A stretch of 64,000 nt of DNA from Diphasiastrum complanatum. Its lineage: Eukaryota > Streptophyta > Lycopodiopsida > Lycopodiales > Lycopodiaceae. Below the pieces are notes generated by a model. It did not search any database. It had not been told where the DNA came from and saw only the letters and a list, made by a program, of their open reading frames with translations. Below are positions 16,393 through 26,451 of the stretch, piece after piece. The stretch covers positions 1 to 64,000 of the forward strand of contig MU832043.1 in the NCBI GenBank assembly GCA_029204225.1. Reading direction: 5' to 3'. A program made the translations under genes and the position numbers. Position 1 is the stretch's first letter. Every line of letters begins with the position of its first letter.

Positions 16393-16903
16393 CTGCGGGG
16401 GATGGAACCTGGAGATATGACGTCACGGATGCAACACATTTTGCATTTCCTGGTATATATGCTGTGTAGTTACTCGGTACGGTTATAGTGTAGTTACTCG
16501 ATATGGGAGAACAGAAAATATATGGAGAGAATCGATTCATTGAGGCGACAAGTTAAAAATTCTTAAAGTCTAAATTAAGATCTTCCCTCACAGTCTGGAT
16601 CAATAAACGGTGACAAAATGAGCGTCTGAAATTTGTCTAGTAACCAAACAATGAACAGCTGATTGCAACACGCAAATGGCAAACATTCAAGGTAAAGATG
16701 AATTGATATCATAGGTTGCTAATAAGGATTGCATACATAAATTTATTTGCAAACTTAGCAGTCATATCATAGAAGACTACCTGCTCAGAATGTCTTGTAA
16801 CAAAACCGGGAGAAGGAGCCTGGTTTGCTTGATGCTGTTGCTGCGGTTGTAACTGCTTAGAATGATGCTCTTGTTGAACCTGTCTTGAATGAACATGCGG
16901 CAT
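12611..16903 (-). CDS. plant-specific A_thal_3526 domain protein, 7 exons
   Basis: Exons read on the minus strand: 16903-16781, 16256-16008, 14945-14840, 14551-14369, 14253-14082, 13553-13201, 13045-12959 and probably 12684-12611. Every junction is GT-AG and the phases agree; together they give 1347 nt, that is 448 residues plus stop. Residues 1-115 are Gln/Pro rich. The conserved domain begins at EDIQLVQNLIERCLQLYMNQ (about 120-139) and runs through NQAKIEPGFTSLVWQKLEEQ and DFFKAYYTRLKLKKHI to about residue 190. That is the TIGR01589 signature, known only from plants and of unknown function. The C-terminal part has LSDLTAELG and LGRLGSYTSPFSTSE, which fit family tails. The start has an in-frame stop upstream. 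The last exon (24 codons) and exact 3' end are inferred from phase and a ttgcag acceptor only. Expression is unknown; no neighbours suggest a pathway. Confidence 0.85.
15296..15340 (+). repeat. short dispersed repeat in intron 2 of the A_thal_3526 gene
   Basis: GTTCAAGGCCCCCTTGGAA followed by CTCAAGATGCAT is nearly the same as 19430-19462. The GTTCAAG(G/C)CCCC part looks like a Pol III B box. It could be the worn end of a SINE. Confidence 0.4.
16351..16392. repeat. (GA)n microsatellite, interrupted
   Basis: About 42 bp of GA with one TC interruption, in intron 1 of the minus-strand gene (CT-rich on its sense strand). Confidence 0.9.
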
Positions 16904-19380
16904 GAAGAACGCTATATATCGTCCTCATAGAAAATAATTAAAATCATATAAACTGGACCTGGTATCCCGTTTAGGGCTCCTTCAATTGGGCGGTTGCTTC
17001 TGCTTACGTAGAATTCTACTCATTGGCAATTTTCCACAAGAAGTACAAAGTCATGAAACGGATCATCAACTTACATCAAGTGATACTCGTATTAACAGTA
17101 CTTCAAAATTTCATACAGATTTTGCTGGATTATAGTGATAGACGGACCAAAGAGAGAAGTAGGTTGGTGGATAGGAGAACTTTTCCCAATGAGCTTTGGC
17201 TTCAATTAACAGCTTCAATTTTATTTTGTTTTCGAGTTCTTTTGCTGCACCTGTTCCAATAGGATGATGTTGAAGCTTTGAAGTGTCTCTTCTGATTAAT
17301 AATAAAAAGCTTTCTTTCAAACACATTCGCATGCAATGCTTTATTTAGCAAGTCCGAGATGCATAAGAATCAATGGGGCGAAAATTGCGTCTGAAAAGTG
17401 GTGTTCAATATTGAACGAAGCTATAAGAGGTTCAGCAATATAGATAAGAAAGGTGTTGAAATTTTTTTACGATGCTACAGAGGTTCCACAGTTTAAAAAA
17501 CAAAGTTGCGCCTTAGACGTGCTGAAATATTCTCGAAGCTACAGAAATTCTGTTGTTCGAGCCTTCTGTTTGAAATCGACTAATAATTCCCTGGGATATT
17601 GAAATACTACTATGGTTAGTAGCAATACGAGCATATATTGCTGCATATACTTGAGATGCTGACTGACGCATTGCTGGCTCTTACTTATCAGCGGCGCTGG
17701 ATAGTAGCCTTCTCCTGATTGTCAATCAGAGCCTGCAGGTGAGTGCTTTCGGGCAAAAACTGAGATCCACGGACCATGGATCTCAGGAAGCATGCAGCAC
17801 CTGAATGCAACAGTATCTTTCTCCTGACAGTGCTAGTTGGACTCGTTACCCCTGTGCCCAGACTCCAGACTCCGGATAAGCTAAAGACAAAAAACTATCT
17901 CCAAGCAGCATCATCTCGTGAAAAGCATCCATGTGATTCTTAACTTTCTTAAAGTCGCTTTTACCGTCAAGGATTGATAATAGGTTAAAACCACACTTGT
18001 ACAAGCAACATCCTGCAATAGTCACTAACGGATCATACCAACAATGAACAATCAACCTTCATATCCTGCTGCATAGCTCTTCAATTTCAGCCACAAGTTG
18101 TAGTGATAGCAACAGCCAAAGAGCCAGTGCTCGTAAAAGAAATTTTAAACCTGCTAAAAAAAGAAAATCTTACAACGCTTCAACGGAATAAAACTTATGA
18201 AGAATCACAAATCCACAAACTGAAATCAGTGCATTTTTAAAAAGCTGGAAACTTAAGAGAGGTAAGGCAAAGCAGCTCCCAGCCTTGATGCCGTAGCCTG
18301 CAAGTATCAAGGGCGAAGGCTGAGCAAATAACCTAACCTCTGAAGGAGTTGTACTGGGGAAGCCAGCAAAGTATAAGAAGGTAATCTAAATTATTTTCAA
18401 AAAAGCGATACCATTTGATTTGAGGGTGTTGTATACATATGACAGGCACATAGACCCTTTTAAGAGTAATAGTCAATATCATGAAAGTTTGATGATTTTT
18501 ACTACAGCTAAGGTCTACCCTTTTATAAGTAAGTCCTTAGAAAACCGATAAGGTGAGCCTTGAGGGTAGCTCAAAAAAGGTTTCCAAGCACTGGTTTGTA
18601 GGCGATCAATCAATCCATCAATCAGAATTGAGCACAAGTGAGCTCAGACTCCAGAGCCCAGAGCAGAGAGAGCAGGTTGCTCCTGTGTTACGTACGCAGT
18701 ACTGACTCCCGAGTCCACAGGACCCAAGGCAAGGCAAGGCAAGGCCAATTCTGACCTGACCAACATAGCGACAGGAACCTGCAAGGGACGTAGCTGCTGC
18801 AGGCAATCAAGGACGTACGGCGCAAAGCTTTCAAGCTGTATCTGGGGCAATGGCAAAATTATACTAAACAAACAGGCATTGCCATTGAAGAATGCCCACT
18901 GGATCATTCATGGAAGTCGACTGATCTGGAACGATCCTGCTCCCTCCAGCTGCGCCCAAAAAAGAAAAAGCCTGTGGTTGTTGTGCTAACGGGATAGATT
19001 CTCGCATTGCATGGTCACTCACGGCTACACATGCACCTTAAACTTTAAAAAAAACATGTGGTGGAGACAAGCGAGCTCAAATGCCCAACATGCCTCCAAG
19101 ATACAAAGGTCCCCATGGCTCTGAAACTTTGTGGAAAGTTGTGGAGTCGAAAGATGTGAGGTGCACTATCATTTTAGAAGTTTCATGGCCACAAAACCTA
19201 TGAAGAACGTTGCCAAAAAGACAACATGTGGATGAAAACAAAAAAAATTCTAAATCACAAAAAAGGTGGGGGTGGTAGATTCCCAAGTTTATATCTTCAT
19301 TCAATTATCCAACCACCAAATACTTGTATAGTGTCAACATAAAAGATTAATCACCTTAATCATTCATCTCATTATAAAGG
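16904..19380. other. region upstream of the A_thal_3526 gene
   Basis: No coding region is supported. 5' UTR exons of the minus-strand gene may lie here but cannot be placed from sequence. Four perfect AAGGC units occur at 18726-18745. Frames at 17846-18055 and 18618-18907 show no domain. Confidence 0.4.
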
Positions 19381-19385
19381 ATCCT

Positions 19386-19480
19386 ATGGGGTTGGTGGTT
19401 AGCTTTGCGTCCAAATTTCTTTGATCCCAAGTTCAAGCCCCCCTTGGAAACCAAGATGCATGACATTATAAAAGAAACCA
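19386..19480 (+). repeat. possible tRNA-derived SINE head
   Basis: GGGTTGGTGGTTAGCTTTGC resembles a Pol III A box region, and about 35 bp later AAGTTCAAGCCCCCC resembles a B box. The spacing and order suit a tRNA-derived SINE. A partial second copy of the B-box part lies at 15296-15340. No tail or target duplication could be fixed. Confidence 0.4.
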
Positions 19481-20352
19481 ATTTTGCCAAAGTCAACTAA
19501 ATAGCTATACATAAGGTGACCAACGACAAGCCGTCCCAAAATGAACTCAAAGTTAGCTTCTCTTAAAGTGACCAACCGATCTGTTACGTCCACTTCCTGA
19601 ATATAGGATTTAGTATAGTCCTATACTTTGGATACAGTCCAGTGCTCGAGATTCTTGGTTACACCACGTCATACTGGACAAGACCCGTAAAGTAATTAAT
19701 AACACTGTGAAGCCGAAACACACTAATTGGAGTTAGTACATGGTTTAGGATAATCAATGCATGCGTAGAGTATCAATAGCGATGTAACTTCTTAATTGAG
19801 GATTTTCGGCCTTCCATAAATGCATGCACATGGTGGCTTGGGGTCTATATGAGACTTGGAAACTCGCCCTACTACCTGATTCGTTTGGTGATTCATTGCC
19901 AGGTTCTCTCACTCTACTCTTGCTTCCTAATTCGTGGCTTGAGAGAGAAGCTTATGGAGATTGATCAGTTGCTTTTACTTGGTTGGGTAGTTTACTCTAG
20001 ACTGTGTTCGCTTGTGTTTTCTTCTGTAAGCAGGATGATTTCTTCAAAAGTCTTCAAAAACGAATTTGGAGTGGCAGATCATATTAACTGATCATATCCT
20101 CACAAATACAGACTGCTTTCTTTACATCCATCAAGATCCAGTACTCCTGGACTTCTTCGACTAATGAATCTGAGATCAGTACGATCAGTACCCAGAAGAG
20201 TTGGAAATCAAGCAGGCTAGCTAATAATCAAGTGGCCCAAGTGAATTTGACAGTAGTGGAACATGACGTTCTACCCCAACCTAAGCAATAGTAGTGGTAT
20301 GGACCGGATGAGCCTTATGTTGATCTGGCCATCAATGAATATCTTATAACAT
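19481..20352. other. no gene seen
   Basis: Frames at 19399-19593 and 19849-20091 have no recognisable domain. No RNA gene is seen. Confidence 0.4.
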
Positions 20353-21142
20353 ATGCTGCTCTACCTCAGCGCCAAGGTGGGAGAATTTACGGCTGCTACG
20401 GATGCAAAGAAGGGCATAGAATCTTTGAATGTTCTCACAAGGGCATGTACACACTGCCGAGAATGCGGATATGGACATTGTTACAAGAATTGCAAATTAA
20501 GACCTAGAGTGAATGCACCACTGAATCTAATCACAATGTAGACAACATCAGCTCCAGGGCGATTGCCACAAAAATCTTCAATTTCCCAGGTTCCAGTGCT
20601 CGCTGTCACACGGCCCATAAATGGAAGGGAGTGGCAAAAACACCACCCTCCTCAATATCACTAGAAGATGATCAACCTTTGGCCACATGACTATATCCTA
20701 ACACCAAGGAAAAAGGACGACAATATCAGTGAATATGCCATTGGATACAAGAAGCCCATGCAGAGAAAGCTGCACAAGAAAATAAAAAATTTGTAGAACC
20801 TCAAGCCACAAAAGTTTCAACACCACCAATAGACTCACCACGAAGAACATACCTTAACAACTATTTGCACCATCCGGAGGCACCTTTCCAGATGGGAGAG
20901 CCCAAGGTTCCACATACAGAACTGCTCACCAGTCTATTGACTAGCAAAATGAACTTATCCCTCAAAGAGTTCCTGCGAATTGCGCCACAAGCGAAGAGCG
21001 AGTAGAATGGATAAATTCGGAACCTGAACCAACAACAAAAGAGCTCTTGTATTGTGTGGGGTACAAAGGAACCAACAACATCCTCAATATTGTAGCGTGT
21101 GAGAGTGAGCAACACGACATCACCTTGCCAATCAAGTGTTGA
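20353..21142 (+). pseudogene. Gypsy-like gag remnant with two zinc knuckles
   Basis: With one frameshift two CCHC-like clusters follow one another: CYGCKEGHRIFEC (about 20393) and CRECGYGHCYKNC (about 20456). Both are C-x2-C-x3-H-x4-C, one residue shorter than the retroviral norm. Downstream, in broken frames, come LLTSKMNLSLKEFLRIAPQAK (about 20918-20990 region) and a stretch ending LPIKC and TGA at about 21142. The spacing of Leu and Pro in 'LL.S...SL.EFL.I.P' resembles the segment at 31.5 kb (LLRSDVRMPLGTLLKMHP) before the protease of a Gypsy relic. I take it as the gag-protease junction of a decayed Gypsy-type element; a pararetrovirus or other gag is not excluded. Confidence 0.4.
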
Positions 21143-21880
21143 AAAATGAAAAATCATATATCTTGACTTTTGGTTTTAATAAGGTTTCTTCTACATGTAT
21201 GTAATGTTTCATATTGAAAATGCCAAATTTGGCCTAGAGGAAACTCGAGCTACATATGAAGTCTAGTTGGTCAAATACAACATGCATATAGATTTAAGGC
21301 ATAAAACTGCCAAATATGAGCTTGTTGAAACTCGAGTCATATCACATGCAAAGATTGTAAGTGTTCCTAAGTGACATGCAAAGCATGCACAAAGTGTAAA
21401 GGACACATGCATAGTGATTTGGACAATTCTAGTGTTTAGAAATTGCCACTTGATAAAAGTAGGTAGATAGGTATGCATGTAAAGTGACAAATGTCACTAG
21501 TTTGTTAGTTTTCACTTTTAGATGTGGAAGAAAGTAGATAGATGCTAGCTCTACCATGAGCTATTCCATTCACCATAAATGTATGTGAGTTCTCTCACAA
21601 TCTTTGATGATAAACCAAGCATTGAAGCCATTTCTTGTCAATTTTGATCTATTGTCTTGTATGTTTGAATTTTGCACTCTCTCTCTAACTCGAGGAGGAG
21701 GCTATGCTAATGCATTAATTTCTTTGTACTTTCTTCATTGATTGTGAAAGTAGCCATTCTTTGATTATAGTATGCTAGATTGTGTTTTAGTCATAAATTC
21801 TTGAACTAGATCTTGATATTCAATCTAGAATCAGTTTATGTGCTAAACACAAAGCTTATTAAGATCATTCACACTAGCAA
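21143..21880. other. non-coding, possibly an LTR
   Basis: Starts TGTTGAAAAATG at the end of the gag remnant, and GATCATTCACA occurs near 21874, so a TG...CA unit of about 735 bp is possible. It has two copies of a short phrase (AAACTCGAG near 21240 and 21330). No second copy of the unit is in the window to prove it. Confidence 0.3.
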
Positions 21881-24170
21881 TTGGTTTTCCCACACGTGTG
21901 GAGGAAGAAATTCTTCACCTTGAGGATGTCTGAGGTAGACACTATTTCCAGCCATCTCAATACATTCAAAAATCTTATGGAGCAGATGACCGCAACAAGA
22001 TCGAATATTGAAGATTTAGATGCAATGATGACTCTTTTATCAAGTTCCCCTGATGCCTATGAAACGTGGGTCATGGCTATTTTGACCTAGCAGCAACTAA
22101 CTTCATCTAAAGCCATCTCAATGCTGTTAGAAGAGGAGATAAGAGGAAATGCATCTTCCTCAGGCTCAAGATCAGATCCTTAGACTCTATACACAAAGAG
22201 AAATCAAAATTTCAAGTCAAAAAAAATCCACAAATTCCGATTACTTAGGGAAAAGTAGCAACATGCAGTCAGGATCCAATTTTGGCTCTGGGTCAAATTT
22301 TGGCTCAAGGTTGAATTCTGGCCCAGGGTTCTTCATCATCCCAACCTATGCGGAAACTCTTCTGCAAATATTGTAAGAGGACTGGTCATCTCATCAAGAA
22401 TTGTAGAACACTCAAGTACAACAATGAAAAGAAGAAGCAATTTTGACAACAAGCAAATGTTGTCTCAACCAGTAACTCGATCCAGCATGAAAAGGAAGAT
22501 GAAGTTGCCTTTTATGATCAGGGTCAAAAAAATTTAGGATATCGATTCTTGGTACCTAGACTCTGGAGCAACTCAACACATGACCCATCATCGGGAGTGG
22601 TTCCAAAACTACAAGTCTTTCACCCATTCCAGAAATGTGCAACTTGGAGACAACTCTACACATTCCATTGAAGGTGAAGGGACAATAAGGGTCGAATTTC
22701 AGAGAGGTGTTGTTAAGTTGCTATCCAATGTCCTGTACATTCCGAACCTTACAAAGAATCTGCTTTCTATAGCAGAATCACTGATTCTGGTCATAGGGTA
22801 TAATTCGATACAGAGGGCTGCACTATTCTTGACAAGTCTAGAAAAGTCCTAGCTTATGGTAGAAGATGTGGCTACCTTTATAAATTAAGTCATTGTTACT
22901 CTAATAGTAGTCAAGCTCTTATTTCTACTTCTGAATTAAATCATATGTTGTGGCATTTCAGACTAGGCCATTTAAATTGGAAGAGCATTCAACAAATGTC
23001 AAATTAGAACTTAGCGCAAGATCTTTCTTCTATTAGCAGATTTGATTCTCCATGTAAAAGCTGTATTATCAGCAAGCATGCTAGAAGTCCATTTACTTCA
23101 AATTCTGTTCATACTTCTAGAGATTTGTTAGATCTTGTACACAGTGACCTTTGTGGCCCAATGTAGACTTCTTCTCCTTAGGGGAAGTTTTTTATTTTCT
23201 GACTTTCATTGATGACTTTTCTAGGAGAATTGCTACTTACTTTTTGAAGAATAAATCCGAGACTTTCAAATCTTCAAACAGTTCAAGGCATATGCAGAAA
23301 ATAAGACCTAGAGAACAATAAAAGCTCTACGTACAGATGGAGGGGGAGAATATGTCTCCACCAAGTTCAATGAATTCTACAAGGCCTGTGGTATACTCCA
23401 ACAATTCACCATGAGCTACTCACCTCAGTCAAATGGAGTAGTAGAACGGAAGAATCAGATATTGATAGAGAGTGCCAAAAGCATGATGACCTGTTCCATA
23501 GAGATTTTGGGCAAAAGCTATCACTATAATTGCCTATCTAAAAAACCGATCCATCATTAAGTCCCTAAATGACTCAGACAATTTGAGCCTTATCTATTAG
23601 ATGAGTCTAGGGTCGTAGATTTAGCAATGCATTGCCTATGCTCAGATCCCTGAAGATCTAAAAAAGAAGCTTGATGACAAGAGTAGAAAATCGATTTTCA
23701 TTGGCTACTCTCCTAATCACAAGGCATACAAGCTCTACAACCTGATCACTCAGAAGACATTCACGAGCATAGATGTCATTTTCTTGAGGATCAGTTTTTC
23801 GATCACAAGGCTCCAAAAAAATCTGACCCAAGGGTCGAAAATTCAAAATTCGATCCAAGGGTCAAAAATTCAAAATCCAACCATAGGGTCAGAAATCAGA
23901 AAATTGATAATGACTCTAATAGTGAGTCATAACCCCAACAGAACGAGCAGCATCAGAGGGTCAAAATTCAACACAGAAGATCAAATCGACCCAGACAGCC
24001 TCCATCCCGATTCATAAATTATCCAGCCTGCTATTTTGTGCAAGAAACAAACACGGTTCATGAGGCTATGTCAACACCTCATGTTGACCAGTGGAAAGCT
24101 GTCATGGATGTGGAATTTGATTCTCTGATTGAGAATCAAACATGGACTGTAATTGAGCTTTTGAAGGATT
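21881..24170 (+). mobile_element. Copia family D, decayed gag to RT start
   Basis: The order is gag (RKKFFTLRMSEVDTISSHLN, 21905 on), protease (SWYLDSGATQHMTHHREW, about 22550, with the DSG catalytic triad), pre-integrase (MLWHFRLGHLNWKSIQQM, about 22945; CKSCIISKHARSPF), integrase core start (VHSDLCGPM, about 23140), integrase tail, and the start of RT (VDQWKAVMDVEFDSLIENQTW, about 24080). Many stops and frameshifts break it. Gag and protease are close to those of the element at 44.2-46.2 kb, so they form one family. RT, RNase H and the polypurine tract are deleted; LTR-like DNA follows directly. Confidence 0.85.
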
Positions 24171-24600
24171 GAAATCTGATGATGTTAGCTTTTAGTGTAC
24201 TGATTATCCGACTTCCAATCATCAAGGAAGATCTATTGGAGTCAATGCTTTGATCGGGTTGTCATTCTGTAGGCATTTTGTTGTAAATAGTGAGGTTGTA
24301 GTTTTGAATCTATCAGTTAAGCTATCAACGAACTCAGCTGAAATTGTAGTTTTAAATCTATTAGTCAAGCTATCAACGAACATAGCTGAAGTTGTTTTGA
24401 GCGCCCACTGTTCTGCGTCCAGCTTCAAGCATTGTACTCAGTTTTGTTTCTATCAATCAGAGTGTATTTTTATGTTCCACTATTGTTCTGTTCTATTTGC
24501 GCATTGCAATATCTGATTCATCTTGAACTCAATCTTTACTGATAACTGCTGCACTTTCGATCCGCCACCTCCTCACCACTTCCACTACAAATATCGATTT
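24171..24600 (+). repeat. LTR of Copia family D
   Basis: Starts near TGATGATGTTAGC and runs to about 24600. The part from 24487 (GTTCTATTTGCGCATTGC) to the end is recognisably similar to the 125-bp direct repeats at 44225 and 48235, which flank the other family D copy. Upstream it holds a tandem duplication of about 54 bp (24292-24394). Exact ends are uncertain. Confidence 0.55.
24292..24394 (+). repeat. tandem repeat in LTR U3
   Basis: Two diverged copies of about 54 bp share GTAGTTTT(G/A)AATCTAT and AAGCTATCAACGAAC. Repeats of this kind in the U3 of Copia LTRs often act as enhancers; here that role is inference. Confidence 0.7.
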
Positions 24601-25219
24601 TCTTTGATTTCCTACAATTTTTTTTCTGTTCCATTCTTAAATTCATGTTCTTGATTTTTACTTTCGTTTAGACTAGAATTGCTAGAAAATTCTGGTGAAG
24701 ATTCTTCTAATAGATTCCAGATGCTGAAAGTGCCTAACAAATATCAAGTGAAGGAATTGAGCCGCCAAACTACACTATGGAGCATCGACAATGAACCAAG
24801 AAGGAGTTCCAAAATCTAGATTTACCGAGAACACCAACATCAGAAAGTCGAAAGTTGTGGATCGGCCAATGAGTAAAACCAAAGCCTAGCGCCTCCCCAA
24901 CATATCTTACGGCGACGAGAATAAAAGCATAGCTGAGTCGGCAACAAGACTCAGATAGAATTATAAATATAATGTCGGACACCCTTAGAAGGTGCATTGT
25001 ACTCGTAAGCCGATGTGAGAAATAGAATTAGATCTCAATTCCACTAGGCCAAAAATAAGAAAGGACCCAAGTAGTTCTAAAATGTATTTTGGCTTTTAAC
25101 TTTTTAAGATAGTCAAGTTGTTATGGCATATGATTTTTGGGTGAGCCAAAAACCCTAACCCTAGCTTTGTCTATAAGTAGGGATGTGACACCATTTTGTA
25201 ATCACTTTTCATTTTAGGA

Positions 25220-25221
<2 letters not shown>
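24601..25221. other. no gene seen
   Basis: Non-coding. AACCCTAACCCTAG at 25151-25164 is a two-unit telomere-like box, common in plant promoters and leaders, and not a telomere. Confidence 0.4.

Positions 25222-25316
<95 letters not shown>
25222..25316. repeat. (GA)n microsatellite
   Basis: 95 bp of uninterrupted GA. The right flank does not match the LINE 3' consensus seen at 51.8-53.9 kb. Confidence 0.97.
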
Positions 25317-25318
<2 letters not shown>

Positions 25319-26441
25319 CCTCCTCCTCCACATTTTCTTACATTAAAGCCCTCTTATATTGTCATGGTATGTTTGATTGTGGATGTATGAATGCTTGAAT
25401 TTTGTTTCCTAATCATGCAATCACACTAAAAGAGATCATTAGCTCTTGCTTTCATCCATCAATCCACAAAACCACACATTTGCAAAATAGGTGTTATAAA
25501 TCTATCGAGAAGTGATCAACAAGATCCATATGATAGGTTTTCATTCCATTGCACTCCTCCCTTGAGAAGATAAGCCTTAAGAGGAGAAGATCTAGAGCTC
25601 AAGAAGCCTAGATTCATCAAGAAAGCCAAGATCAAAGAAGGGAATCTTCATGCACCAAAACCCAAAAAGAGTCAAGAAGAATGTCAAGCAACCCGCCCCT
25701 CATCTAAGCCATTCCATTTTCAGATCCAAAGCCAAGATTGACAACCTTGGTGGTTTAGATTCCATCTAGATTTGTAGTTTAACCCCCTCTCCATTGTATG
25801 GAATCCCATTACTACATCGATACTCACCCGGTTGGAGATCCAAACCCCTAGTTTGCACTCTTGATCACGACGATTATGGAGGCACGGAAAAGGTCCAACA
25901 TTTTTTTGGCATCGTGGAGGCAGTGCTAAGCTACTAATTAGATGGGTTTTAGTTTGTTTTTTGCTTGATTTTTTTTTTTTGTATTTTTTACAGGTTTATT
26001 ACTCGCCCACAGATTTTTTCTTACTTTTTTGTTGCCCTCTTTACTCGCTACTTTTCTAGAGAGCTAGGCAGGGTCCAGGCTCTGTTCTGTGAGCTTGGTG
26101 AGTTATAAGTTATAACTCGTCATCAGTACTATTACTCGCCACAAGTCACTTTTAGACACTTTTTTCAAGCCAACTTTACTCGCCAAGGTGATTAGCAGCC
26201 TCAAAGCTATCATTATGATGATCAACGAGCTATAAGGCTATTACTTGCCAGTTCAAATTTCTCACCCATTATTCAAACTACATTGGGCCCTTATTGGCCT
26301 ATTATCCTTATTAGTTACTTTGAAGGGCCTAAAGAGGGAACCGCCTTGTTCTTAAGGCTAATTGCTCCTTTTGGGCCTACAAAGCTTACAATGGATATTA
26401 TATTGCCTTAAAAAGCACTCATGTACTAAAAGTACTTGACA
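25317..26441 (-). repeat. probable LTR and flank of the minus-strand gag element
   Basis: The right edge (26441) is TGTCAAGTACTTTTAG when read on the minus strand and directly follows a purine tract, so an LTR very likely begins here and runs leftward. Its left end is not fixed. The phrase TTACTCGCC or a close variant recurs about five times between 25990 and 26250. There is no coding capacity. Confidence 0.45.
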
Positions 26442-26451
26442 CTCCCCCTAC
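26442..26451 (-). other. polypurine tract
   Basis: gtagggggag on the minus strand, immediately before TGTCAAG. It marks the start of the 3' LTR of the minus-strand gag element. Confidence 0.6.

Noticed and set aside
16136-16540. 134-codon minus-strand frame
   Set aside because: It runs in another frame through an intron and a GA tract and shows no domain; the exon uses a different frame.
20353-21142. Endogenous pararetrovirus
   Set aside because: Considered because of the zinc knuckles, but there is no movement protein, RT or virus-type protease nearby, and the pattern fits a Gypsy-like relic at least as well.
25151-25164. Telomere-like AACCCTAACCCTAG
   Set aside because: Only two units; a common plant promoter or leader motif, not an interstitial telomere array.
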